NCBI RefSeq assembly: GCF_000970305.1
Contig: NZ_CP009517.1
Location: forward strand, 3,906,001 to 3,970,000
Reading direction: 5' to 3'
Source: Methanosarcina barkeri 3
Lineage (GTDB): Archaea; Halobacteriota; Methanosarcinia; Methanosarcinales; Methanosarcinaceae
DNA length: 64,000 nucleotides
Shown: in pieces, positions 36,139-45,204 of the stretch
Layout: every line of letters starts with the position of its first letter
Numbering within the stretch: the first letter of the stretch is position 1
The notes under the pieces: generated by a model
What the model saw: only the letters and a program-made list of their open reading frames with translations
What the model was told of the DNA's origin: nothing
Databases searched by the model: none
Made by a program: the position numbers and the translations under genes

Positions 36139-37380
36139 ATGTTCAACAAATTTAAAGAGAAACTGGGGAATTTTAAAAAGGCGCTCAGCAAAACTATTGA
36201 TGATAAAGCAGTAGATATCGAACCTGTGGTTGAGCCTGTACCTGAGACTGAAGAAGGTTTTGAAGAGGATATTGAGCCCATTCCTGAGGAAGAAGCTCTT
36301 GAAATGCTGACTGAAAAAGAAAGTTACGAAGCCGAGCCTGTAACGGTTGCTCCTGCAACTGTTGAGACAGAAGATAGAAAAAAGGCTGAGTACAGGAAAA
36401 AACTGGAAAATAGAAAAAAGGCGATCGAGAGCAAAACCGAAGAAGAAAACATACCTGAAGAAAAAAAGTCCTTTTTCAAAAAATTTTCAAATATAGGATT
36501 TACAAAGAAAGCAAAAGCCCTGGTCCTTAATAGAGAAGTTTATCTGGATAGTAAAGACCTGGAAGAACCTCTCTGGGAACTTGAAATGGGGCTTCTTGAA
36601 AGTGACCTTGCCCTATCGGTTTCCGAGGCAATTGTGGAATCAGTTAAAAAACAACTCACAGGTACTACAAAGCGCATTGGCAGCAATACCGGAGAGATTG
36701 TAGAGGAAGCCCTGAAAAAAGCCATCCTGGATGTAGTGTCTGCTAATACTTTTGATTTTGATGAGTATGTAAAAGACAAAGAAAAACCTGTCCATATTGT
36801 TTTTGTCGGAATTAACGGGACAGGAAAGACGACATCAATTGCAAAAATGACACACAGACTGCTCAAATCAGATTATTCCGTAGTCCTCGCTGCAGGAGAC
36901 ACTTTCAGAGCAGGTGCAATCGACCAGCTTGGGATCCATGCCGACAGGCTAGGAGTAAAAATGATAAAACATCAGCCTGGTGCTGATCCTGCTGCAGTTA
37001 TTTACGATGCCGTGCAGTATGCCAAAGGTCATAAAATTGATTTTATACTTTCCGACACTGCAGGCCGAATGCATACCAACCTTAACCTTATGTCACAGAT
37101 GGAAAAGATCTGCAGGGTAAGCACTCCTGACCTTATAATTTTCGTAGATGAGGCCGTGGCAGGGAATGATGCCGTTGAAAGAGCTGCACAGTTTAATGAC
37201 GCCGTGCCAATCGACGGGTCCATCCTGACAAAAATCGACGCCGATGCCAAAGGGGGAGCTGCAATATCCATTGCCTATATCACAGGCAAACCCATTCTCT
37301 TTTTCGGAATAGGGCAGGGTTATGAAGATTTAAAAAAGTTCGATCCCGAATGGTTTATAGGCCAACTTTTTAACCAGTAA
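36139..37380 (+). CDS. ftsY: signal recognition particle receptor FtsY
   Basis: This 413-aa SRP receptor GTPase docks ribosome-nascent chain complexes at the membrane. An acidic, Glu-rich A domain (about residues 1-120) precedes the NG domain. GTPase motifs are GINGTGKTT, DTFRAGAIDQL, DTAGRMHTN, TKIDADAKGG and a C-terminal GIGQGYEDL-FDPEWF. I chose ATG 36139 (MFNKFKEKLG), which has GGGATCC upstream, over an in-frame start five codons earlier. Last gene of the translation/secretion operon. Confidence 0.96.
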   Translation: MFNKFKEKLGNFKKALSKTIDDKAVDIEPVVEPVPETEEGFEEDIEPIPEEEALEMLTEKESYEAEPVTVAPATVETEDRKKAEYRKKLENRKKAIESKTEEENIPEEKKSFFKKFSNIGFTKKAKALVLNREVYLDSKDLEEPLWELEMGLLESDLALSVSEAIVESVKKQLTGTTKRIGSNTGEIVEEALKKAILDVVSANTFDFDEYVKDKEKPVHIVFVGINGTGKTTSIAKMTHRLLKSDYSVVLAAGDTFRAGAIDQLGIHADRLGVKMIKHQPGADPAAVIYDAVQYAKGHKIDFILSDTAGRMHTNLNLMSQMEKICRVSTPDLIIFVDEAVAGNDAVERAAQFNDAVPIDGSILTKIDADAKGGAAISIAYITGKPILFFGIGQGYEDLKKFDPEWFIGQLFNQ

Positions 37381-37862
37381 ATCACTTCAATGTGGAGTTA
37401 TTGACTGATAAAGAATTTCCTATATTAAAGATGTGCAGGCGAATACTGCTGCAAGAACGGCGTATGTTCACGCCAGCACAACTTTACTGTTCTGAAATCA
37501 TCATCGGCTAAGGAATTTTCTTGCCTGAAAGCTAGCGATTTTGCTTATACCCATAATGACCATAATACCATAGTTATTACTCTGTGAAAGATTTGCAAAA
37601 TCACTTTTCCGTTTCCATAATTGCTTTTTAGGCAATATACCGAACTTTTTCTGTAAATTCAGAGTCGAATTTTTGTATACTGATCATAATTCAATTCTCT
37701 TGACATTGGATTCTCCAACTGCCAACTTATTAAGATTTATGATTTTCAGAAAAACTGGCACACTGCCCGTTTTTTTGAGTTTAACAGGACGACCTGTGTA
37801 TTATCTTCAATTCCAAGTGTAAAGGGAATTTGCAGGTTATCCAGTTATATATGTTTTCGAGA
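37381..37862. other. intergenic stretch between converging ftsY and the transport island
   Basis: No gene is supported. It separates the converging ftsY and the last minus-strand gene of the metal transport block. A short minus-strand frame near 37440-37530 (RTVKLCWREHTPF) resembles no family I can name. Confidence 0.5.
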
Positions 37863-39011
37863 TTATGACTCTTTTAATTCAAGTATCCAGGTTCCACTAT
37901 AATCAATGGGCATAAACTTCTCATGGTATTCTTTTATTCCGGCTTCCGGGTTTATATCCTTAAAATCTTCTGGATAGAACCATTTGGCGAAAGCCTGCAA
38001 GGCAGCATAATTATAGATTCTGAAGCAACACCCATGGAAGACCCCATATACGTTCTCATTCTGCACGGCCTTCAGTGTGTTCCACCCAGGGCGATTTAGA
38101 TATCCTTTAAGTAACTCTCTGGAATCGTCTTCTTTAGTATAGTACCCCAACCTCAGAGAACTGGGAGCTGCTGGCCAGTTGGCACCGCTAATAATTATAA
38201 TATCTGGATCTTTGTCTAATAAAAATTCGGGATTAATAGTAGGCATCTGCTCAGAAAAATTTCCAGCGATATTACTTCCACCAGATCTATTAATAAGCTC
38301 GCCCCACCCAACGTTGCTATAGCTATTCCCGTAGGTATCTGAACCTTTCCAACCACATTCAACATAGACTGTTGGCTTTTGCCTGGTAATTTTTGCGATT
38401 CGTGAGTAGACTATATTTGTTTGGTCATTATAGAAATCTGCTATTTCATTTGCCCTTTTTTCTTTTCCCAGTAGTTTACCCATCAAAATTACACTTTTTG
38501 GCGGATTATCAAGGGGTTTAGCCCAAAAATCAATTACTATTACCGGTATTCCAGCTTGTTCGAGTCTTTCAATATCGTCTTTAGCTTTTTCATAATCCCA
38601 GAGAGGAATAGTGAATAAGTCAGGATTTAGCGAAACCACTTTTTCCACACTAAAAGTACCTTTAGAGAAAGAGCCAACATCAGGGATATTTTCTATTTCA
38701 GGATATTTTTCCTTAAATTTATCATAGGTATCTTTATCAGTATCTTTTAAATCAGGACCCCACCCAACTATTTTTTTGGAAAAGTTTTCTCCTTCGATAG
38801 CAGCAAATTCGTGAAGGTCTCTTGAACTGCCTAGAACTACTCTTTCAGCTGGCACTTTAAGAGATACAGTTCTTCCCGCTAAATCTGTCACAGTTATCGT
38901 ATTATTTTCTGTCGGTTTCTTGGGAAAATCAGATAATAAAAATAAACCGGCAACTAACATAACAAAAATTATGAAAGTTATAGCGATTACAATTGAATTA
39001 TTTTTATTCAT
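37863..39011 (-). CDS. FecB/BtuF-type ABC substrate-binding protein, membrane-anchored (paralog 1)
   Basis: This 382-aa periplasmic-binding (TroA-like, cluster A) protein probably binds an iron, cobamide or metallophore complex outside the cell. It has an N-terminal membrane anchor (about residues 7-27) but no lipobox cysteine, unlike its two paralogs at 42563 and 43755. The shared core includes ITVTDLAGRTVSLK, VGWGPDLKDTD and PDVGSFSKGTFSVEKVVSLN. The C-terminus is NVYGVFHGCCFRIYNY, then AFAKWFYPEDFKDINPEAG. It is the last gene of the minus-strand block and lies 136 bases downstream of a methyltransferase gene. The absence of a permease next to it suggests it shares the one at 41492. Confidence 0.85.
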   Translation of the reverse strand: MNKNNSIVIAITFIIFVMLVAGLFLLSDFPKKPTENNTITVTDLAGRTVSLKVPAERVVLGSSRDLHEFAAIEGENFSKKIVGWGPDLKDTDKDTYDKFKEKYPEIENIPDVGSFSKGTFSVEKVVSLNPDLFTIPLWDYEKAKDDIERLEQAGIPVIVIDFWAKPLDNPPKSVILMGKLLGKEKRANEIADFYNDQTNIVYSRIAKITRQKPTVYVECGWKGSDTYGNSYSNVGWGELINRSGGSNIAGNFSEQMPTINPEFLLDKDPDIIIISGANWPAAPSSLRLGYYTKEDDSRELLKGYLNRPGWNTLKAVQNENVYGVFHGCCFRIYNYAALQAFAKWFYPEDFKDINPEAGIKEYHEKFMPIDYSGTWILELKES

Positions 39012-39147
39012 ATCTGTACCTCTTGCCTGCTCCAGGTATAAGTTTCAATTGTATCAACATTTAGTTATTATGTAATATACTGTTTGAATTTTTTGGTTTT
39101 TCTCTTTATTTTTATCATAATGCTTATTCGCCAATTTGTTCTGAAAA

Positions 39148-39900
39148 TTATTTCAGGCCATAGACCACGTAATACTCATACTTGTAGGCAATTTTATATC
39201 TGAGCGGCATATGTTTTTTCTGGATTCGCACCAGGTCGTCCAGTCCTATTGACCGCACGTCTTTAAGCCCGGCTTTTTCCATGTATTTCCTTGTCTTATC
39301 CAGGGATACTCCTTTTGCGTTGGGCAGGATAGCGTTTACTTCCGCAGTATAACTGTCTTTGGAAATATCGTTCTTTTCGACTATACGTATCATAACCTCA
39401 CCGATCTTCCTTTTCAGGTGTGTCTCAAGGCGGCCGTCATCCCATAAGCAGTCTATGACGACTACTTTTCCCCCTGGCTTAAGCACCTTTCTCCAGCTTT
39501 TAAGGGCTTTTTCAGGATTCGGCAGCGTCCAGAGTACGTGCCGGGTCACGACTGCATCGAACTTCCCTTCGTTAAACGGAGGATTTTCCGCATCACCTAT
39601 CCTGAATTCTATGCCTCTAAGAGACTTGGATTTCGCTACAGAGAGCATTTTCTCGGATAAGTCTATACCCGTCACCTTATGCCCCATATCCGCCAGTATC
39701 CTGCTCATCTCGCCCGTACCGCAGCCGACATCAAGAACATTTAGATTTTCCCCTGGGATTACCTGTCTGAAAAGAGCTTTCCAGGCTGCTGCCTCTTCGT
39801 CGCTCTTCACCCCGTGGCCATGATATGTATCGTAGCGCTGCGATGAATAATCCCATCGCTTCGTGATCTCTCCCTTGATCTTATTTTCATTAATTGACAT
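39148..39900 (-). CDS. class I SAM methyltransferase (island paralog A)
   Basis: This 250-aa enzyme has SAM motif I NVLDVGCGTGEMS (about residues 54-66), motif II GIDLSEKML, and the post-motif TRHVLWTLPNPEKALKSWRK followed by KPGGKVVVID. The R-H-V-L-W-T-L-X-X-P-E-K-A string is shared in modified form by the three other methyltransferases of this island. It starts 15 bases after the stop of the next methyltransferase, in one transcript with the FecCD importer. The C-terminal region (KYMEKAGLKDVRSIGLDDLV, LRYKIAYKYEYYVVYG) may bind the substrate. The substrate is unknown; a metal chelator or corrinoid/tetrapyrrole-like ligand is inferred from context. Confidence 0.85.
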   Translation of the reverse strand: MSINENKIKGEITKRWDYSSQRYDTYHGHGVKSDEEAAAWKALFRQVIPGENLNVLDVGCGTGEMSRILADMGHKVTGIDLSEKMLSVAKSKSLRGIEFRIGDAENPPFNEGKFDAVVTRHVLWTLPNPEKALKSWRKVLKPGGKVVVIDCLWDDGRLETHLKRKIGEVMIRIVEKNDISKDSYTAEVNAILPNAKGVSLDKTRKYMEKAGLKDVRSIGLDDLVRIQKKHMPLRYKIAYKYEYYVVYGLK

Positions 39901-39915
39901 AAAATACCTCGAAGT

Positions 39916-40695
39916 TTACTTATTTTTGACCGCAGTACCATGAACCATAAAAATGGGGTGATCATTGGCGTACTTTAAGTACCATGGTAATCTTTTCCGC
40001 TGTATATCCCGAATTATTTTCAAATCAGTAACTGAGATATCCACTAAGCCGGCCTTAGACACGTATTCCACGACCTGCTCTTTATCGACCCCATGAGGGT
40101 TGGGAAGGCTAATATTGATATCTTTCTTATAATCATAGGTGAAGGGATTTTTTCCGTATTTTATAAATCTGTAAATGTGGTAATTCGCTGCGGATATACA
40201 GGGAAGTAGACCTTTTGTGACCCACTTGCCGTCAATAATGACAATCCTGCCTCCTGGCTTTACGACTCTGACCCATTCTTTTACCGCTTTTTCCGGGTGA
40301 GGCATAGTCCAGAGTACGTACCTGGCCGTGATGAAATCAAAAGTATCGTCCTCGAAGCTAAGGTTCTCAACATCCATTTCCATAAACCGGATATCCGCTC
40401 CCTTTGCCAGGGCTTTCTTCCGGGCTATGTCCATCATTCCTTCACTAAAGTCTACCGCAGTTACGCTATGACCCAATTCTGCCAGGTACATGGCAATTAT
40501 TCCGGTACCGCTGCCAACATCCAGGATATTTTTAGGGTTTGGGCCGATAGCTCCTGATAATATTTTTCTCCACATCTCGCTTTCCTCGGTCCCTCCACTC
40601 CCTGGAGCCGTATCGTAGAATTTGCTCCCATAATCCCAGTATTTCTTAACTCCTTCCTTGGTCCTGTCGAGTTTCAGTTTTCCCGATTCCGTCAT
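39916..40695 (-). CDS. class I SAM methyltransferase (island paralog B)
   Basis: This 259-aa enzyme has motif I ILDVGSGTGIIAMYLAE, motif II AVDFSEGMMDIA, and ARYVLWTMPHPEKAVKEWVR with VKPGGRIVIIDG. It resembles paralog A over its full length, including the C-terminal VVEYVSKAGLVDISVTDLKI. I chose ATG 40695 because GGGGTGAT precedes it; it begins 2 bases after the ATPase stop, so translation is coupled to the importer. The two enzymes in tandem may methylate successive positions or form a heterodimer, both inferences. Confidence 0.85.
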   Translation of the reverse strand: MTESGKLKLDRTKEGVKKYWDYGSKFYDTAPGSGGTEESEMWRKILSGAIGPNPKNILDVGSGTGIIAMYLAELGHSVTAVDFSEGMMDIARKKALAKGADIRFMEMDVENLSFEDDTFDFITARYVLWTMPHPEKAVKEWVRVVKPGGRIVIIDGKWVTKGLLPCISAANYHIYRFIKYGKNPFTYDYKKDINISLPNPHGVDKEQVVEYVSKAGLVDISVTDLKIIRDIQRKRLPWYLKYANDHPIFMVHGTAVKNK

Positions 40696-40697
40696 AA

Positions 40698-41495
40698 TCA
40701 CCCCATTATGGCTTTTTTTATCCTGAATTTTCGCGTCGAATTGATTGGTATGACTTGCGGTATGCCCTCGCCGTCGAGCGTTACCCTCGCGTTGACCCCA
40801 TACACTTTTCGAATCATCGCTTCGGTTATCACGGAAGCCGGGCTTCCCGATGCAACGACCTTACCTCCGTTCATCAATACGACATTGCCCGCATACCGGG
40901 CTGCCAGGTTGAGGTCGTGTAACGCCACTACAGTTGTCATTCCGTTATCTTCCGTGATGGTCTGAATCACGTCAAAAAGCTCGAGCTGTCTCTGGAGGTC
41001 AAGCGAGTTCGTTGGCTCGTCCATGAGGAGCACTTTGGGCTTTCGGATAATCGATTGGGCAATGGACACCATTTGCTTCTGCCCACCGCTGAGCTCGTTC
41101 ATTGGACGCATCGCCAGTTCTTCAATCCCGAGCTTTTCAAGCGTGTCCATAGATGCAGACAGGTCCTCGTCATTTATCCTCCAGCCAAGCGAATTTATCC
41201 TTCCCAGCATTGTTGCCTCCAGCACAGTCATAACCGCACTTGTAGAGGATTCCTGAGGGAGGTAGCTAATGGTTTTTATGACCTCGTCCTTTCGATATTC
41301 CTTCAGGTCTTTTCCGTTGAAGATTATCGATCCTTCAGCTTTGAGTATCCCGCATATGCATTTTAGCAAAGTGGATTTTCCGACCGCATTCGGGCCTATG
41401 ATCGCAGTGATCATTGGCTCGGCGACCATGTTTACGCTTTTTAATACCGGAGTGGAATTATATCCGAACTTGAGGTTTTTGATTTCCAGTTTCAC
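40698..41495 (-). CDS. FecE/BtuD-type ABC transporter ATPase
   Basis: This 265-aa ATPase powers uptake through the adjacent FecCD permease. Walker A is GPNAVGKSTLL (about residues 34-44), the signature is ELSGGQKQMVSIAQ, Walker B is VLLMDEPTNSLD, and the switch His is in VVALHDLNLAAR. The family is the metal-chelate importer group (iron-siderophore, cobalamin, haem). Its start overlaps the permease stop by 4 bases. Confidence 0.92.
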   Translation of the reverse strand: MKLEIKNLKFGYNSTPVLKSVNMVAEPMITAIIGPNAVGKSTLLKCICGILKAEGSIIFNGKDLKEYRKDEVIKTISYLPQESSTSAVMTVLEATMLGRINSLGWRINDEDLSASMDTLEKLGIEELAMRPMNELSGGQKQMVSIAQSIIRKPKVLLMDEPTNSLDLQRQLELFDVIQTITEDNGMTTVVALHDLNLAARYAGNVVLMNGGKVVASGSPASVITEAMIRKVYGVNARVTLDGEGIPQVIPINSTRKFRIKKAIMG

Positions 41496-42535
41496 CAGTA
41501 TCCCCTCTTTTTATATAGAAGGAGCCAGACGAAAAACGGTATGCCGATAAGTGATGTGAGTATCCCTATTGGGAATATGATTCCGGGGACTACTACTTTG
41601 CTGAGGACCGATGCGGTGGAAAGTATAAACGCACCTGACAGAGCTGAAAAAGGTAAAAAATATCGATGATCCTCACCCACGAGCATACGTGCTATATGTG
41701 GTGCTACGAGACCGATGAACCCTATGGTGCCCACGAATGCCACTGCCGTGGACGTAAGAACCGAGACCAGGATCAACCCCTTTAGTCTCATCCTTTCGAC
41801 GTTCACTCCAAGGCTTTTTGCCTTATCGTCGCCCAGCCTGAGAGCGGTGAGCTTCCAGACGTCTATGGCTAGCAGTGGTATGACCAGCAAAACGATTCCC
41901 ACCGTGATGCCCAGAGTAGTCCATGTGGTCTTGGTCAGGCTGCCGAAGAGCCAGAAAACTATGGCCTGGACTTGCTCCGGATTTGCCGTATATTCAAGGA
42001 GCGCCAGCAGAGAGTCGAACAGGAACAACACAGCGATGCCGGTAAGCACTATGGTTTCGGAGGTGGCTCGCTTGAACCTGGCAATGCCATATATTGCCAT
42101 GCAGCTGATTAACGAGAACACGAATGCATTGACCGGCACGAATAAAGTATCTGCAAAAGGCAGCACTCCCACACCGAACACAATAGCCATAGCGGCACCA
42201 AACCCGGCGGCTGCGGATATTCCAAGCGTATAAGGGCTGGCCAGGGGATTATCAAGGATAGTTTGCATGTTTGCGCCGGCAAGGCCTAAAGTTATTCCGG
42301 TCACAACCGCCATGAGGGCGACTGGTAAGCGGAAGGTCCAAACAATGACCTGAACCGATCTCTCACTGTAGGCAGGGAAGAATATCGTCGAAATGACCTC
42401 TTTTGCCGATAAAGAAGCCGGTCCTGTCATAATATCGAGGATAAAAGTGAGGAAGATCGCTACCAAAATAGAGAGGAGAAATAGATATTTCCTCCCAGTC
42501 ATTTTTCTGTATGCCTCTTTTGATTTAACGTCCAT
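41492..42535 (-). CDS. FecCD-type ABC transporter permease
   Basis: This 347-aa permease has about ten membrane helices and the FecCD motifs GLAGANMQTILDNPLASPYTLG, GRY-like RLGDDKAKSLGVNVERM, and GTIGFIGLVAPHIARMLVGE. It forms a homodimer with the ATPase at 40698. Two binding protein genes lie directly upstream (27 bases between the 42563 gene and this one). It is the only FecCD permease for three binding proteins in this island. Confidence 0.93.
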   Translation of the reverse strand: MDVKSKEAYRKMTGRKYLFLLSILVAIFLTFILDIMTGPASLSAKEVISTIFFPAYSERSVQVIVWTFRLPVALMAVVTGITLGLAGANMQTILDNPLASPYTLGISAAAGFGAAMAIVFGVGVLPFADTLFVPVNAFVFSLISCMAIYGIARFKRATSETIVLTGIAVLFLFDSLLALLEYTANPEQVQAIVFWLFGSLTKTTWTTLGITVGIVLLVIPLLAIDVWKLTALRLGDDKAKSLGVNVERMRLKGLILVSVLTSTAVAFVGTIGFIGLVAPHIARMLVGEDHRYFLPFSALSGAFILSTASVLSKVVVPGIIFPIGILTSLIGIPFFVWLLLYKKRGYW

Positions 42536-42562
42536 CCTGAGCCCTACTTTTCAAGTCCGCTG

Positions 42563-43717
42563 TTAATAATAGCTGTACATGAACGTCCCGTCGTATTCAA
42601 TAGGCATGAATTTTTCATGGTACTCCCGAATAGTAGCATTGGGGTCGATATCCTTGAATTGCTCAGGATAGAACCATTTCGCAAAAGCTTCCAGTGCCAC
42701 GAAATTATAGATGCTGAAGCAGTATCCGTGATAAATGCCGTACACATTGCGGTTCTTGACAGCGTTGATCGTGTTCCATCCCGGACGTGCGACATATGCA
42801 TCCACAGTACTCTTCGTATCTGCAGCAGTTGAGGTATACCCCATCCTGATCGATCCCGGTGTTGACCAGTTCCGGCCGGTCAATATGACGATATCCGGAC
42901 TCTGGTTGACAAGGAATTCAGGGCTAATCGCTTTGCTGGTATTTCCTAATAAAGTCTCAGCAATGTTGTCTCCACCCGCTTTCTTTACAATAGATCCCCA
43001 TCCGACATCTCCCTCGGTTATCCCGTATGTCTCCGGGCCATTGTATCCTGTCTCTATATATACACCGGGCTTCGGTCCGACATTTTTCGCCAGGCGTGAA
43101 TAAACCGTGTTTACATGCTGGTCATAAAAGTCGACGATTTCCTTCGACCTCTGTTCTTTCCCAAGTATCTGACCAAGCAGCAGCATACTTTTTGTGGAGT
43201 TGACCATAGGATCCATGTAGAAATCCACGAAAACAACCGGGATGCCTGCCTGTTCCAGCCTGGCCAGGGCTTCTTTCGTAGCGTCTCCGCTCCACATAAA
43301 TTCCCAGTTATGCATAATGACAACATCAGGGTTTAACGCAATCACCTTTTCAACACTGAATGTATTGTCATCGAGGGAACCTACATTTGGGATATCGGCC
43401 AGCTCTGGATATTTCTCCACAAATTTTACGTATCCGTCACCGGCATTGTCCTTGAAGTCATTATCCCATCCTACGATCTTGTCAACAATTCCGGCTCCAT
43501 CTATAGCAGCCAGTTCATGTGTTTTCGAGGATTCCATCAGGACAATTCGTTCAACAGGCGCTTTTACAGTAACCGATCTTCCCTCCATATCCGTAACGGT
43601 AATTGTCTTCGCCTGATCCCCTGTGACGCCTTTTGTGACACAGCCCGGAACGGTAAAAGCCATAAAGATAACTAATACGCTTGCCAGGATTGCCAATATA
43701 GTAAATCTTTCACGCAC
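42563..43717 (-). CDS. FecB/BtuF-type ABC substrate-binding lipoprotein (paralog 2)
   Basis: This 384-aa lipoprotein has the lipobox FTVPGC-V near residue 26. The mature protein starts with ITVTDMEGRSVTVKAPVERI and contains GWDNDFKDNAGD, PNVGSLDDNTFSVEKVIALN and NVYGIYHGYCFSIYNFVALE, with the C-terminus ending FDGT-like MPIEYDGTFMYSYY. It is about two-thirds identical to paralog 3 by eye. It immediately precedes the permease, so it is likely the primary binding protein of the importer. The conserved HG-(C/Y)-C motif could bind the metal ligand, by inference. Confidence 0.9.
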   Translation of the reverse strand: MRERFTILAILASVLVIFMAFTVPGCVTKGVTGDQAKTITVTDMEGRSVTVKAPVERIVLMESSKTHELAAIDGAGIVDKIVGWDNDFKDNAGDGYVKFVEKYPELADIPNVGSLDDNTFSVEKVIALNPDVVIMHNWEFMWSGDATKEALARLEQAGIPVVFVDFYMDPMVNSTKSMLLLGQILGKEQRSKEIVDFYDQHVNTVYSRLAKNVGPKPGVYIETGYNGPETYGITEGDVGWGSIVKKAGGDNIAETLLGNTSKAISPEFLVNQSPDIVILTGRNWSTPGSIRMGYTSTAADTKSTVDAYVARPGWNTINAVKNRNVYGIYHGYCFSIYNFVALEAFAKWFYPEQFKDIDPNATIREYHEKFMPIEYDGTFMYSYY

Positions 43718-43754
43718 CCAATTCCTCCAGTATTTTTTATCTCAGCTCCCGACA

Positions 43755-44909
43755 TCAATAATAGTTGTACACCAGCGTACCGCTATAATCTATAGGCATG
43801 AACTTCCTGTGATATTCCTTGAGCGTCTCAGCAGGGTCCACGTCCTTGAACTCTTCGGGGTAGAACCATTTGGCGAATGCTTCCAGTGCAACGAAGTTAA
43901 ATATGTCCGTGCAATAGCCGTGGTATATGCCGTATACATTCTGATTCTCTACTGCATTTATCGTATCCCACCCCGGACGGTTGACGAATGGCGTCATCGT
44001 GCTTTTCGTTACATCAAGTGTAGAAGTATAGCCCATCCTGAGTGACCCTGGAGTAGACCAGTTCCTACCGGTCAATATGATAATATCCGGACTCTGGTTG
44101 ACCAGATATTCCGAGCTAAGAACCTTACTTTTGTTGAGTAAAATCGGCTCTGCGATGTTGTCTCCACCCGCTTTCTTTACAATGGCTCCCCATGCCACGT
44201 CCCCGTAAGATATACCGTAAGTATCCGGGCCTTTATATGCGCATTCGATGTAAACGGTAGGTTTCTTTCCCTGTACTTTTTCCAGGCGAGAATATATGCT
44301 GTTGACCTTCTCATCATAATAATCAACTATCTCCTGTGCTCTCTGTTCTTTGCCCGTGATCTTTCCAAGCAACTGCATACTCTTTGTTGAGTTCGTCAGG
44401 GGATCCATGTAGAAGTCTAAAAATACTACGGGAATACCGGCCTGATCCAGCCTGGCCAGTGCCTCCTTTGTCGCTTCCCCGTCCCACATGAACTCCCAGT
44501 CGTGCATGATGACGACGTCAGGATTCAACGCGACTACTTTTTCAACATTAAAAGTATTATCATCCAGAGAACCTACATCAGGTATTTCGGCCATTGCCGG
44601 ATATTTTTCCACATATTTTTCATATATGTCGCCGGAATTATCCCTGAGGTTATTATCCCAGCCAATAATCTTGCTATCAAAACCCTCACCATAGACCGAT
44701 GAAAATTCGGCTGTGCACGTCGAGTCCATCAGTACAAGGCTCTCAACAGGATATTTTAATGTCACCGATCTTCCAGCCATGTCCGTAACGGTAATTGTTT
44801 TTGCCTGGTCTCCTGTGCCACCTTTCGTGACACAACCCGAAACTGAAAAAATCAAAAAAACGATCAATATGATCGTAAGTATAGGGATTGTTGTTAAATT
44901 ATTGCGCAT
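43755..44909 (-). CDS. FecB/BtuF-type ABC substrate-binding lipoprotein (paralog 3)
   Basis: This 384-aa lipoprotein has the lipobox FSVSGC-V near residue 26. It closely resembles paralog 2, with GWDNNLRDNSGD, PDVGSLDDNTFNVEKVVALN and NVYGIYHGYCTDIFNFVALE. It is the first gene of the importer transcript; its promoter must lie between 44910 and 45130. Two near-identical binding proteins ahead of one permease suggest ligand variants, for example different metal complexes. Confidence 0.9.
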   Translation of the reverse strand: MRNNLTTIPILTIILIVFLIFSVSGCVTKGGTGDQAKTITVTDMAGRSVTLKYPVESLVLMDSTCTAEFSSVYGEGFDSKIIGWDNNLRDNSGDIYEKYVEKYPAMAEIPDVGSLDDNTFNVEKVVALNPDVVIMHDWEFMWDGEATKEALARLDQAGIPVVFLDFYMDPLTNSTKSMQLLGKITGKEQRAQEIVDYYDEKVNSIYSRLEKVQGKKPTVYIECAYKGPDTYGISYGDVAWGAIVKKAGGDNIAEPILLNKSKVLSSEYLVNQSPDIIILTGRNWSTPGSLRMGYTSTLDVTKSTMTPFVNRPGWDTINAVENQNVYGIYHGYCTDIFNFVALEAFAKWFYPEEFKDVDPAETLKEYHRKFMPIDYSGTLVYNYY

Positions 44910-45134
44910 GTTGACCTCTACTATTCAAATTATATCGGGGCTGGACCACTATCAGATAAACCAAAAACGGGTTTATAATCAGGGTCCATCATCAGTTTTA
45001 CAGTCATCGGTAATTTAGAGTTATATATTATCCAGTAGATTATTTAGTGTGCTAATAATTTTATAAATTGTGTTACGTGATATTCAGCATCAAATATTTC
45101 ATATTAAAACGCGCTGAAATTTCAAAATAATATA

Positions 45135-45166
45135 TTCTTCGTTCGCAATACTTTACGAACGAAGAA
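45135..45166 (-). terminator. perfect 11-bp stem-loop after the ABC exporter pair
   Basis: TTCTTCGTTCG (45135-45145) pairs with CGAACGAAGAA (45156-45166) across 10 bases. On the minus strand it is followed by TATATTATTTT. It lies 39 bases beyond the stop of the gene at 45205, so it probably ends that transcript and separates it from the importer operon. Confidence 0.65.
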
Positions 45167-45204
45167 CTGAAAGAAGGTCCGCTGCAGTCCAGAGAAATCC
45201 ATGC

